64,000 bases of DNA from Halostella litorea. GTDB taxonomy: Archaea > Halobacteriota > Halobacteria > Halobacteriales > Natronoarchaeaceae. Made by a program: the position numbers and the translations under genes. Each line of letters begins with the position of its first letter. Within the stretch, counting starts at the first letter, position 1. The notes under the pieces were generated by a model, which worked only from the letters and a program-made list of their open reading frames with translations, was not told the DNA's origin and made no database searches. Location: contig NZ_SJER01000001.1 in assembly GCF_004785955.1 (NCBI RefSeq), positions 372,001-436,000 on the forward strand. The letters are read 5' to 3'. This document shows positions 51,549-60,286 of this stretch, in pieces.

Positions 51549-52316
51549 GTGCCCGCAGTCACCCTCGCCACCGCCCTGTTCGCCGCCGTCGCGCTGGTCG
51601 GCGTCGCCCTCCTCGCCGACGCCGGCCGCCACGGCCTGCGCGCGTACCGCGTCCGGTCGAACGAGCCGATCCCCGTCGGAGCGGCCGCCGACGAGTCCGG
51701 CGTCGTCGAGGTCGAGGGCGTCGCCGAGCGCCACGAGCGGTCGCTGGTCGCCCCCTTCTCCGGCGAGGAGTGTCTCGTCTGCGAGTACGAGGTGCTGGAG
51801 CTCCAGTCCTCTGGCAAGACGAGCAGCTGGAACACGATCAAGGCGGGCGGCGGGTCCGTGCCCTTCGCCGTCTCCGACGGGACGGGCCGCCTGCTGGTCG
51901 AGCCGGCCGGCGCGAAACTGGCGCTCGACGAGCACGTGACCCGCGTCGGCGGCGGCGACCGCCCGCCCGAGCGGATCGCCCGCTGGATCGAGGACACGCC
52001 GGACGTCGACTCCGAGGAGAAGACCTGGGACCTGCGCGTGATCGAACTGAAGGCTGGCAACGACCGGAAGTACGTCGAGCGCCGCGTCGACCCCGGCGAC
52101 GCCGTCCACGTGTACGGCGGGAGCGAGTACCGCCGCTGGTCGGACGCCGGGGGCGCGGTCAACGTCGCCATCAGGGACGGCCTCGCGCCGCTGTTTCGCA
52201 TCACGGACGGCGACGAGCGTGCGGCGGTGCGGGGTCTCGCCGTGCCGGCGCTGTACCGGCTCGCCGGCGCTGCGGTCGTGTTCCTGCTCCTGTTGGTGCT
52301 GGTCCCGTCGTTCTGA
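51549..52316 (+). CDS. GIDE-domain-like membrane protein, without RING
   Basis: A 255-residue protein with an N-terminal membrane helix (about 4-24) and a C-terminal one (about 233-252). Between them is a beta-rich module: VEVEGVAERHERSLVAPF, then GEECLVCEYEVLE, then PFAVSDGTGRLLVEPAGAKL. This matches the order of the GIDE domain known from mitochondrial MULAN-type proteins and some archaeal and bacterial relatives. No RING finger is present, so ubiquitin ligase activity is not expected. The start is a GTG at 51549. Confidence 0.7.
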   Translation: MPAVTLATALFAAVALVGVALLADAGRHGLRAYRVRSNEPIPVGAAADESGVVEVEGVAERHERSLVAPFSGEECLVCEYEVLELQSSGKTSSWNTIKAGGGSVPFAVSDGTGRLLVEPAGAKLALDEHVTRVGGGDRPPERIARWIEDTPDVDSEEKTWDLRVIELKAGNDRKYVERRVDPGDAVHVYGGSEYRRWSDAGGAVNVAIRDGLAPLFRITDGDERAAVRGLAVPALYRLAGAAVVFLLLLVLVPSF

Positions 52317-52358
52317 CCGACCGCGGGCTTTTTCGCCCCTGAATCCTTACGCAAACCC

Positions 52359-52718
52359 ATGTCAGCGCTGCGTGATGCCCTGCGAGACCTGCCCGACGCC
52401 GTGTTCGCTGACCTCCTGGAGAGCGACGACGCGTACCTGCTCGTCGTCGACCTGCCCGGGGTCACAGCGGACACCGTCGACGTGGCCGTCGAGGGCGCGA
52501 GGCTGCGTATCGAGGCGCGGCGCGAGAAGGACGTCCCCGCCGACTACCGCTACCACACCGAGGAGCGGTCCCTGTTTCTCGACGCGGACCTGCCGCTCCC
52601 GCCGGACGCCACCGACGACGGGGCGGAGGCGACGGTCGACCGCGGCGTGCTGGAGCTCCGCCTGCCCAAGCGCGGCACCGGGGCCACCGAGGCGACGATC
52701 GAGGTCACCGAGGCGTAG
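52359..52718 (+). CDS. Small heat-shock protein, Hsp20/alpha-crystallin family
   Basis: An ATP-independent holdase chaperone. The 119-residue protein is a short Hsp20 with the alpha-crystallin fold: YLLVVDLPGVTADTVDVAVEGARLRIEARR, then ERSLFLDADLPLP (strands in pieces), then GVLELRLPK (G-x-L-x-[IVL] type) near 93-101. A CTTTTTC box 25-31 bases before the ATG may be the TATA element. The stop lies six bases before the UbiB-like gene, suggesting one transcript. Confidence 0.88.
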   Translation: MSALRDALRDLPDAVFADLLESDDAYLLVVDLPGVTADTVDVAVEGARLRIEARREKDVPADYRYHTEERSLFLDADLPLPPDATDDGAEATVDRGVLELRLPKRGTGATEATIEVTEA

Positions 52719-52724
52719 CGCGGG

Positions 52725-54407
52725 GTGGTGACCCTGGTCAACCTCCGGGCGTACTGGCGGTTCTTCGTCGTCGCGCGCCAGTTCCTCCCGTTGCTCGTCG
52801 CGTACGCGCGGGACCGCCGGCGGTTCCTGCTGTTCGGCGGCGGCCGCCGGGTCGACGCGGAGACGCGTCGCCGCCGCGCCAACCGACTGCTCGACTCGCT
52901 TCTGACGCTCGGGCCGACGTTCATCAAACTCGGCCAGTTGCTCTCGACCCGGCCGGACATCCTGCCGCCGGAGTACATCGAGGAGCTCGCACAGCTCCAG
53001 GACGAGGTGCCGCCGGCCGACTGGGAGCGCGCCCGCGAGGTCATCGAGGCCGAACTCGGCCCCGTCGACGACGTCTTCGACGACTTCGACCCCGAGCCGA
53101 TAAGCGGTGCCAGCCTCGGCCAGGTGTACACCGCGAAGGTCGACGGCGAGGCCGTCGCCGTGAAGGTCCGCCGGCCCGACATCGAGTCGCTCGTCGAGGC
53201 CGACCTGCGGGTGATCCGCTGGTCGCTCCCGATACTGCTGACGTTCATCGACGACTCGCGGTCGTTCTCGCTGGAGAACCTCGCCGACGAGTTCGCGAGG
53301 ACGATCCGCGAGGAGATGGACTACGAGCGCGAGGCCGACATGCTCCGGGAGATCCGGGCGAACTTCGCTGGCGACGAGGCCATCGTCATCCCGCCGGTCG
53401 TCGAGAGCCGCTCCGGGCCGCGCGTGCTGACGATGGAGTACGTCCCCGGGACGAAGATAAACGACCTCGACGAACTCGCCGCGCGGGACATAAACCGGAC
53501 CGAGATCGCGGAGAACCTCCAGCGGGCGTACCTCCAGATGATAATCGAGGACGGGGTGTTCCACGCCGACCCGCACCCGGGCAACCTCGCGGTGACCGAC
53601 GACGGGCGGATCATCTTCTACGACTTCGGGATGAGCGGCCGGGTCGACGAGTTCATCCAGGACAAGATCGTCGACTTCTACGTCGCCGTCGCCAACCAGG
53701 ACATCGACGGGATCCTCGACGCCCTCATCGAGATCGGGACGCTGTCCCCGGAGGCCGACCGGCAGGTGATGGGCGAGGTGATGGAGCTTGCGATCCAGGA
53801 CGTCCGCGGCGAGGACATCGAGCAGTACCGCGTCCAGCAGATCGTCGGCCAGATCGAGGACTCGATCTACGAGTTCCCGTTCCGCCTGCCCAAGAACCTC
53901 GCGCTGGTGCTCCGCGTCGCGACGGTCGTCGAGGGGGTCTGCGTCACGCTCGACCCCGAGTTCGACTTCATCGCCATCGCCACCGACTACCTCACCGAAC
54001 AGGGGTACCGAGAGGAGGGCGTCCGGCAGTTCTTCGAGGACGCGGGCGACCAGGTCCAGCAGTCGGTGCAGTCGGCCGTGCGCGCGCCGCCGAAGGTCGA
54101 GCGGGCGCTGGACCGGATCGACCGCGAGAACTTCCACGTCCGCGCGGGGTTCGAGGACGACGAGGGCGTCTTCGACCGGCTGGCAAAGCGGCTCATCTAC
54201 GGGCTGCTCCTGACCGCCGGCGTCCTCTCGACGTCGCTGCTGTACTCCTTCGCGACGGTCCGCTCGACGGCCGTCGCGGCGGCGTTCTCCGTCGGGATGG
54301 CGTTCCTGCTGTACCGGTCGTTCCGCAGTCGGTCGGGGCTGCGGGCGACGCCGCAGTTCACCCGGCAGAACCTCAAGCAGCGCCAGCGCGGCAGCGACGG
54401 GGACTGA
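52725..54407 (+). CDS. ABC1/AarF/UbiB-family atypical kinase
   Basis: A 560-residue membrane-linked protein of the UbiB family (atypical protein kinase-like ATPases needed for quinone metabolism). Motifs in order: KxGQ in FIKLGQLLSTRPDILP (K68, Q71), SLGQVYTA (the Ala/Gly-rich loop), VAVKVRRP (ATP-site Lys), ADPHPGNLAV (catalytic) and YDFGMSGR (metal Asp). Two membrane helices end the protein. Haloarchaea use menaquinones, so a ubiquinone role is unlikely; menaquinone or isoprenoid handling is inferred. GTG codons at 52725 and 52728 are both possible starts. Confidence 0.9.
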   Translation: MVTLVNLRAYWRFFVVARQFLPLLVAYARDRRRFLLFGGGRRVDAETRRRRANRLLDSLLTLGPTFIKLGQLLSTRPDILPPEYIEELAQLQDEVPPADWERAREVIEAELGPVDDVFDDFDPEPISGASLGQVYTAKVDGEAVAVKVRRPDIESLVEADLRVIRWSLPILLTFIDDSRSFSLENLADEFARTIREEMDYEREADMLREIRANFAGDEAIVIPPVVESRSGPRVLTMEYVPGTKINDLDELAARDINRTEIAENLQRAYLQMIIEDGVFHADPHPGNLAVTDDGRIIFYDFGMSGRVDEFIQDKIVDFYVAVANQDIDGILDALIEIGTLSPEADRQVMGEVMELAIQDVRGEDIEQYRVQQIVGQIEDSIYEFPFRLPKNLALVLRVATVVEGVCVTLDPEFDFIAIATDYLTEQGYREEGVRQFFEDAGDQVQQSVQSAVRAPPKVERALDRIDRENFHVRAGFEDDEGVFDRLAKRLIYGLLLTAGVLSTSLLYSFATVRSTAVAAAFSVGMAFLLYRSFRSRSGLRATPQFTRQNLKQRQRGSDGD

Positions 54408-54465
54408 CGCCGCGGGGTGCGGGCGGATCCCCACTTCCTAAGGCCGTATCGCCCGACGATCCGCC

Positions 54466-55536
54466 ATGGACATCGCCGAGTTCGGGCTGGAGCGGTGGTT
54501 CGCGAAGCACGAGCACGGGGCCGACATCATGCTCGCGGAGAGCGGGATCCGCAGCCTCGACGCCGACCGGTTCGACACGGACCCCGGGGAACTGGGCTAC
54601 GTCATCCCGACGAACGGCGAGCCCGCGTTCCGGGCGGACGTGGCCGACCGCTACGGCCGCGACGCCGACGAGGTGCTTTTCACCTGCGGCGCGCAGGAGG
54701 CGAACTTCCTCACCTTCCTCTCCCTGCTGGACGAGGGCGACCACGCCGTCGTCGTCACGCCGACGTACCAGGCGCTGTACAGCGTCCCCGAGTCGCTCTG
54801 TGACGTGACGCGCGTGCCGCTGTCGCCGCCCGACTGGGAACTGGATCCGGACGCGGTGGCCGACGCCGTGCGCCCGGAGACGAAACTGGTCGTCGTCAAC
54901 AACCCGAACAACCCGACCGGGCGGTACCACCCCGAGGGGACGGTCCGCGCGCTGTACGACATCGCGGCCGACGCCGGCGCGTACCTGCTCTGCGACGAGG
55001 TGTACCGCCTGCTCGCGGAGGACCCGCTCCCGCCGGCCGCCAGTCTCGGGCCGCGGGGGATCAGCACGGCGAGCGCGACGAAGTCCCACGGCCTCGCCGG
55101 CCTGCGGTTCGGCTGGGCCGTGCTGCCCGAGGAACTCGTCGAGACGGCGTGGAACTGGAAGGACTACACCACCATCTCGCCCTCCAAGTTCGGCCAGCAC
55201 GTCGCCCGGCAGGCGCTCGGCGAGCGCGAGGCGGCGATCCTCCGGGAGAACCGCGACCACGCCGCCCGGAACCGCGAGCGGGTCGCGGCGTTCCTCGACG
55301 AGCACGGCCTCGACTGGTACGAGCCGGTCGGCGTCAACGGCTTCGTGACGGTGCCCGACGGGTTCGCGGACGCCCGGGAGTTCTGTACCGCCGTCGTCGA
55401 GGAGGAGAGCGTCGTGCTCGCGCCAGGGGACCTGTTCGGCCACCCGGACCGGTTCCGGATCGGCTTCGGCCTGCCGGCCGACGAACTGGAGGAGGGGCTG
55501 GCCCGCGTCGGCCGGTGTATCGACCGCCGCGCGTAG
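54466..55536 (+). CDS. PLP-dependent aminotransferase, class I/II
   Basis: A 356-residue fold-type I enzyme. Motifs: PNNPTG (147-152), D177 and Y180 in CDEVYR, and the PLP lysine K206 in SATKSHGLAG with R214 in GLRFG. The substrate is not fixed by sequence; aspartate, aromatic amino acids or kynurenine-type are possible. Short total length and the absence of the N-terminal arm typical of aspartate aminotransferase place it in a less characterised archaeal group. A CCTAAGG element lies about 30 bases before the ATG. Confidence 0.85.
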   Translation: MDIAEFGLERWFAKHEHGADIMLAESGIRSLDADRFDTDPGELGYVIPTNGEPAFRADVADRYGRDADEVLFTCGAQEANFLTFLSLLDEGDHAVVVTPTYQALYSVPESLCDVTRVPLSPPDWELDPDAVADAVRPETKLVVVNNPNNPTGRYHPEGTVRALYDIAADAGAYLLCDEVYRLLAEDPLPPAASLGPRGISTASATKSHGLAGLRFGWAVLPEELVETAWNWKDYTTISPSKFGQHVARQALGEREAAILRENRDHAARNRERVAAFLDEHGLDWYEPVGVNGFVTVPDGFADAREFCTAVVEEESVVLAPGDLFGHPDRFRIGFGLPADELEEGLARVGRCIDRRA

Positions 55537-55650
55537 CCGACTCCTCGGCGGCGAAAGCACCGCCGCGACGGCGTCGCCCGCGCCGTCCGCCGGACTTCGT
55601 GTCGAGAAGCGAAAACGTAACAACCGACGCTGACGAAAGGCGTAGATCAC

Positions 55651-57162
55651 ATGGTGAAGGTTGATACCAGCTCCGCCGAGGAGCCGGATATCGACGAGTT
55701 GGACATCGCCCCGGACAACGGGTGGAACGCGCTGTACGTCGACGGCGAGTGGGAACCCGCCGGCGACCGGGACGTCATCGAGGTGGAGAACCCCGCCACG
55801 CGGACGACGCTGACGACCGTCCCATCGGCGACGGAGGCGGACGTCGACGAGGCCTACGAGGTCGCTGACGCGGCCCAGGAGGCGTGGGCCGACCGCCCGC
55901 CGCAGGAACGGGCGGATATCGTGGGCCGGGTCGTCGGCCTGATGGACGAGTACGCCGGCGACCTCGCGACGCTGTTCGCCGTCGAGTGCGGCGGCGTCGG
56001 CCTGAAGGCCGGCTTCGAGACCGAACTCGCGCAGGGCACGACCGAGGTCGGGGCCGGCCTGGCGATGCGCAGGACCGGCCGGCACCAGGAGTCGGTGACC
56101 CCGGGCAAGGAGAACATCGTCGTGCGGGAGCCGGCGGGCGTCGTCGGCGTCATCACGCCGTGGAACTTCCCGCTGTACCTCACCAGCCGGGTCGTCGCGC
56201 CCGCCATCGCGCTCGGCAACAGCGTGGTGCTGAAGCCCGACGAGAACACGCCGATAACGGGCGGGCTGGCCCTCGCCGCCCTGTTCGAGGAGGCCGGCCT
56301 CCCCGAGGGCGTGCTGAACGTCGTCCCCGGCTACGGCCACACGATCGGCGACCACTTCTCGGGACACCCCGTCCCGTCGGTGATGTCCTTCACCGGGTCC
56401 TCCGAGGTCGGCCGCGGCGTCGGCCAGCGGGCGATCGGCGAGTACACCGAGCCGGCGCTCGAACTCGGCGGGAACAACGCCCACATCGTGCTGTCCGACG
56501 CGGACATCGAACGGGCGATCGACGCCGGCGCGTTCGGCTCGTTCACCCACCAGGGACAGGAGTGCATCTCGATCAACCGCCACCTCGTCCACGAGTCGCT
56601 GTACGACGACTACGTCGCTGGGCTGGCCGACCGCGCCCAGCAGTTGCCGATCGGTGACCCGCTCGAGGAGGGGACGATCGTCGGCCCGGTCATCAACGAG
56701 TCCCAGCGCGACAAGATCGTCGGCTTCATCGAGGAGTCGGTCGAGCAGGGCGCGACGGTCGAGGCGGGCGGCGACCACGACGGCCTGTTCGTCGAGCCGA
56801 CCGTGCTCTCCGGCGTCACGAACGACATGCCGACGGCCTGCAACGAACACTTCGGCCCGGTCGCGCCGGTCATCTCGTTCGGGAGCGACGCGGAGGCCGT
56901 CGAGATCGCAAACGACACCGAGTACGGCCTCTCCGGCTCGGTCCACTCCTCAGACGTGGCCCGCGCCCGGGACGTGGCCGACGACCTGGAGACCGGCATG
57001 GTCCACATCAACGACCAGCCGCTGAACGACGAGCCCCACGTCCCGTTCGGCGGCGTCGGCGCCTCGGGGATCGGACGGTACAACGACGAGCAGATCCTGG
57101 AGACGCTGACGGAACTCAAGTGGATCTCCGTCCAGCGCGAGCCCCGGGAGTACCCGTACTGA
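55651..57162 (+). CDS. NAD(P)-dependent aldehyde dehydrogenase
   Basis: A 503-residue aldehyde dehydrogenase superfamily member oxidising an aldehyde to its acid. Catalytic and cofactor features: TPWNFPLYL (169-177), KPDENTP (195-201), FTGSSEVGR, general base E271 in LELGGNNA and nucleophile C305 in HQGQECISINR, FGGVGASGIGRY near the end. The subgroup looks like benzaldehyde- or vanillin-type dehydrogenases, but the substrate is uncertain. The ATG at 55651 begins MVKVDTSSAEEP. It is on the same strand as the aminotransferase, 114 bases downstream. Confidence 0.9.
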   Translation: MVKVDTSSAEEPDIDELDIAPDNGWNALYVDGEWEPAGDRDVIEVENPATRTTLTTVPSATEADVDEAYEVADAAQEAWADRPPQERADIVGRVVGLMDEYAGDLATLFAVECGGVGLKAGFETELAQGTTEVGAGLAMRRTGRHQESVTPGKENIVVREPAGVVGVITPWNFPLYLTSRVVAPAIALGNSVVLKPDENTPITGGLALAALFEEAGLPEGVLNVVPGYGHTIGDHFSGHPVPSVMSFTGSSEVGRGVGQRAIGEYTEPALELGGNNAHIVLSDADIERAIDAGAFGSFTHQGQECISINRHLVHESLYDDYVAGLADRAQQLPIGDPLEEGTIVGPVINESQRDKIVGFIEESVEQGATVEAGGDHDGLFVEPTVLSGVTNDMPTACNEHFGPVAPVISFGSDAEAVEIANDTEYGLSGSVHSSDVARARDVADDLETGMVHINDQPLNDEPHVPFGGVGASGIGRYNDEQILETLTELKWISVQREPREYPY

Positions 57163-57222
57163 TCGGTTACGGGCGACGACCGGGCAGGGACGTCGGTCGG
57201 CGCGGGCGCCCAGCCGGCCGGA

Positions 57223-57879
57223 TCAGGTCCAGACGACGCGGTAGGTACAGTGTCCGCCGCCCTCCCGCCGGCACTCGTCGCCGACCTCCTCGACGTCGAC
57301 GAAGCTATCCGTGAACTGCTCGGCGACCCCCCGGAGCAGCCCCTGGTCGAACTCGCAGGGGTAGGGGTTTTCACACACCATCAGCCCCTCGTTGGAGCCC
57401 GTTCGCTCGAACTCGTAGGACCCGATGTCGATGCCGCGGTGGTTGTGCTGGTACGCCTGGTCGACCGAGTGCAACGCGTCCTCGACGCCCTCGATGTCGG
57501 GCGGGAACTCGACGTGTTCGGGGATGTGTCTCCCCATGTTCCGCATGCTGCTCTCCCCGTAGTCGTCCCGCATGTCGTACAGCATCGCGAGGGGCACCTT
57601 CAGCGGATACCACTCGTCGGGGTCGAGTTCGTCGATGCCGTAGTTGGCCATCTTCGTCTTGGTCTGTTTCCCCATGAAGTCGGTGATCGACTCGCTGGCC
57701 GCGATGTACGACATCGGGCTGCGGCCGATGACCTCCGACCCGTCCAGGTTCCCCTCGAACCCCGTCCGGTCGATGACCGTCGGCAACTCGTCGACCTCGC
57801 CGTCGTCCTCGTCGGTGCCGGCCCCGACGAACCGTTTGATCGTATCACTCACGCCGGATAACGAACGTCCGAATACCAT
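57223..57879 (-). CDS. Unknown protein with four late cysteines, possibly V4R/HNOB-like
   Basis: A 218-residue protein. The helical first half contains YIAASESITDFMGKQTKTK and the end has two Cys pairs: MVCENPYPCEF (near 175-185) and DECRREGGGHCTYR (near 200-215). The C-terminal layout recalls the V4R/heme-NO-binding-like fold, where a Cys pair and a GxCxYRV end are common, but heme ligation cannot be shown. The ATG at 57879 is supported by a minus-strand TTTTTGTTA element about 30 bases upstream. It is convergent with the aldehyde dehydrogenase and divergent from aIF5A. Confidence 0.5.
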   Translation of the reverse strand: MVFGRSLSGVSDTIKRFVGAGTDEDDGEVDELPTVIDRTGFEGNLDGSEVIGRSPMSYIAASESITDFMGKQTKTKMANYGIDELDPDEWYPLKVPLAMLYDMRDDYGESSMRNMGRHIPEHVEFPPDIEGVEDALHSVDQAYQHNHRGIDIGSYEFERTGSNEGLMVCENPYPCEFDQGLLRGVAEQFTDSFVDVEEVGDECRREGGGHCTYRVVWT

Positions 57880-58083
57880 TGTACGTAGTACCGACACGCA
57901 TGTAACAAAAATGGTTTTTGGCTTCCCCAAACATTTGGGAGTAGTTCGGGGCGTCGGCCGGCGGTGGCGACCGGCTGGCCGCCGCGGCTGCGGCCCGGAC
58001 GGGGGATGGATCGCGTCGGGAACGGTATTGCCGGAAAAGCGACGCATCAGGCACGTATACCCCCGCTACTCGGTTCCAAATCG

Positions 58084-58090
58084 TTTATAC
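58084..58090 (+). promoter_or_regulatory. TATA box of the aIF5A-agmatinase operon
   Basis: TTTATAC is placed 24-30 bases before the ATG at 58114, giving a leaderless message. A second TTTAAG lies too close to the start (58101-58106) to serve. Confidence 0.7.
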
Positions 58091-58113
58091 TGTTACGTTG
58101 TTTAAGCCGCCCT

Positions 58114-58491
58114 ATGGCGAAAGAGCAGAAGGAAGTTCGCGACCTTCAGGAAGGCAACTACGTGATGATCGAGGACGCGGCGTGCAAGATCAACTCCTAC
58201 AGCACGGCCAAGCCGGGCAAGCACGGCAGCGCCAAGGCCCGGATCGAGGCCGAGGGCGTCTTCGACGGGAAGAAGCGCTCGCTCTCCCAGCCCGTCGACG
58301 CGAAGGTGTGGGTCCCGATCGTCGAGCGAAAGCAGGGCCAGGTCGTCAGCGTCGAGTCCGCGACCGTCGCGCAGGTGATGGACCTGGAAACCTACGAGAC
58401 GATCACCATCTCCACGCCGGAGGACGCCGACCTCTCGCCGGACGACGACATCGAGTACCTGGAGATGGACGAACAGCGGAAGATCGTCTAA
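58114..58491 (+). CDS. Translation factor aIF5A
   Basis: Archaeal IF5A, the only protein modified with (deoxy)hypusine; it eases translation of difficult peptide bonds. The 125-residue protein has the SH3-like N domain with the modification loop [12 protein letters not shown], the target Lys being K36, and the OB-fold C domain. Its stop overlaps the start of the agmatinase-like gene by one base (TAATG), so the two are translated together. Deoxyhypusine synthase is 4.7 kb downstream. Confidence 0.96.
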   Translation: MAKEQKEVRDLQEGNYVMIEDAACKINSYSTAKPGKHGSAKARIEAEGVFDGKKRSLSQPVDAKVWVPIVERKQGQVVSVESATVAQVMDLETYETITISTPEDADLSPDDDIEYLEMDEQRKIV

Positions 58492-59288
58492 TGTTCCCCG
58501 GGGCCGCCGCCGACCGCGACGAGGCGTCGTACGTGGTCGTCGGTGCCCCGCTCGACGTCTCCACGACGTTCCAGCCCGGCGCGCGGTTCGGTCCGGACCG
58601 CGTGCGGCGCTTCGCCGAACCGTACGACGACTTCGACCGTCGAACCGACACCCGCTTTTCGGAACTCTCCGTCCACGACCACGGCGACGTCCGCGCGTGG
58701 GACGACGCCGCCGAGTACCTCGAATACCTCGATGGCGTGCTGACGGACGCCGTGTGGGACGACGCCGTCCCGCTGACGATAGGCGGCGAGCACACCGTCT
58801 CGGTGGCGGGCGTGCGGGCGGTCGACCCGGACGCCGTCGTCGTCCTCGACGCCCACCTCGACCTGCGCGAGGCGTACGACGGCAACGAACTGAGCCACGC
58901 CACGGCCACCCGCCACGCGCTGGAGGTGGCCGACGAGGCCGTGATACTCGGCGCGCGCACCGGCAGCGAGGCCGAGTGGGAGCGCGCCGCCCGCGACGAC
59001 GTGACCGTCGTGCCGCCCGAGGCGGTCGGCGACTGGTCGCCCGACTTCGACGACGAGTCGGTGTACCTGAGCGTCGATATCGACGCCGCCGACCCGGGCT
59101 ACGCCCCCGGCACCGGGACGATGGAGCCGTTCGGCCTGACGCCCCGCGAGATGCGCGAGGCCGTCCGCGCGGTCGCCCCCCACGCCGACGGGTTCGACGT
59201 AGTCGAGGTGAACGACCGCGACGACGGCCAGGCGGCGGCGCTCGCGGCCAAACTGCTCCGCGAGTTCGTCCGCGAGCACGCCCGGTAG
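58491..59288 (+). CDS. speB: Agmatinase/arginase-family ureohydrolase
   Basis: Dimanganese ureohydrolase. The 265-residue protein has the metal-binding motifs of the family: GGEHT, LDAHLDLRE (D-A-H-x-D), LSHATA and LSVDIDAADP (D-x-D), with GTGTMEPFGL before the last helices. In Haloferax a homologue next to aIF5A has been linked to hypusine formation through an agmatine-derived intermediate; the same gene order here supports that role over simple putrescine synthesis. Translation is coupled to aIF5A. Confidence 0.9.
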   Translation: MFPGAAADRDEASYVVVGAPLDVSTTFQPGARFGPDRVRRFAEPYDDFDRRTDTRFSELSVHDHGDVRAWDDAAEYLEYLDGVLTDAVWDDAVPLTIGGEHTVSVAGVRAVDPDAVVVLDAHLDLREAYDGNELSHATATRHALEVADEAVILGARTGSEAEWERAARDDVTVVPPEAVGDWSPDFDDESVYLSVDIDAADPGYAPGTGTMEPFGLTPREMREAVRAVAPHADGFDVVEVNDRDDGQAAALAAKLLREFVREHAR

Positions 59289-59326
59289 GGGGAGATATTT
59301 ACGCCGCGCCGGCGATAGCCCGGACC

Positions 59327-60229
59327 ATGACCCTCTCGTCGTGTTACTTCTGCGGCACGGCCATCGAGGAGCCGCTATCCGAGTACCCCGTGGTCCCCGA
59401 CGCGCTCTCCCCCGCGCCGGACGAACAGGTGACCGTCGTCCTCTGCCCGTCGTGTCACCGCAAACTGTCGACCGTGCTCGACCGCGTCGCCGCCGCGGCC
59501 GACCGGCAACAGCGCACGCTCGACGACGCGGGCGCTGCCGGCGTCACGCCAGCGTCCGGCGGGAGCGGGGAGAGCGAGGATGACGACGCCGGGGAGGACG
59601 CCGGGACCGAGGCCTCGGACGCCGGCGTGGACGCCGCACAGTCCGCCGGCGAGGCGGCTACGGACCGCTCCGGGGACGACCCGCTTGGGGGCGCTACAGC
59701 GGCCGACGCCGGCGGCGCAGCGCCGGCCGACCCCGACGACTCGGCGATCGGCGACCGGTCGGCCGACGCCGACACGCCCGCCGCGGACGACGCGCTGGCG
59801 ACCGGGTCGACGGCGGACACTGCCGAGGACCCCAGCGGGATCACCGTCGAACAGCCGGACCGGCCCGGGACGGACGAGTCCCGCCGCGACGACGGCGATG
59901 CCGGCGGGACCGGCGACGGGACCGGGGAGGACGACACCGGCAGCGGGACGGACGGCTGGAGCACCGGCGGGAGCAGCGACGGCGGCAAGTCGAGTGACGA
60001 CGGCAGGGCGTCGCCGGCCGGCGCGAGCGACGCGCCGTCGCAGGCGACGTACAACCGGGTCGTCCGCTTGCTCCAGAACCGCGAGTTCCCCGTCGAGCGC
60101 GACGAGATAGCGACGGTGGCGATGAACGCCTACGACATCCCGCCCGAGGACTTCGACGCCGTCATCCAGACGGCGGTCAACCGCGGCGTGCTGGCGGAGG
60201 AGGGGCCGTACCTGAAGAAAGCCGACTGA
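59327..60229 (+). CDS. Zinc-finger protein with long acidic linker and C-terminal winged-helix-like domain
   Basis: A 300-residue protein in three parts: an N-terminal zinc-binding head (SSCYFCGTA at 6-9 and LCPSCHRK near 40-44), a central disordered stretch of about 160 residues made of Asp, Gly, Ala, Ser, Thr and Glu, and an end domain (about 235-300: YNRVVRLLQNREFPVERDEIA, then TVAMNAYDIPPEDFDAVIQTAV) that resembles a small winged helix. The ATG at 59327 is supported by a GATATTTA box 25-33 bases upstream. The function is unknown; nucleic-acid binding is inferred. Confidence 0.68.
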   Translation: MTLSSCYFCGTAIEEPLSEYPVVPDALSPAPDEQVTVVLCPSCHRKLSTVLDRVAAAADRQQRTLDDAGAAGVTPASGGSGESEDDDAGEDAGTEASDAGVDAAQSAGEAATDRSGDDPLGGATAADAGGAAPADPDDSAIGDRSADADTPAADDALATGSTADTAEDPSGITVEQPDRPGTDESRRDDGDAGGTGDGTGEDDTGSGTDGWSTGGSSDGGKSSDDGRASPAGASDAPSQATYNRVVRLLQNREFPVERDEIATVAMNAYDIPPEDFDAVIQTAVNRGVLAEEGPYLKKAD

Positions 60230-60286
60230 CCGGACGACGCCGGGCGGAGCGCAACGCCTACGGCGTCGGCGGAAGAACCGCGGCGC

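Noticed and set aside
57880-57900. GTAC repeats upstream of the unknown Cys protein as a TrpY-like operator
   Set aside because: GTAC is self-complementary and the spacing differs from the trp dyad. Chance cannot be excluded and there is no link to tryptophan.
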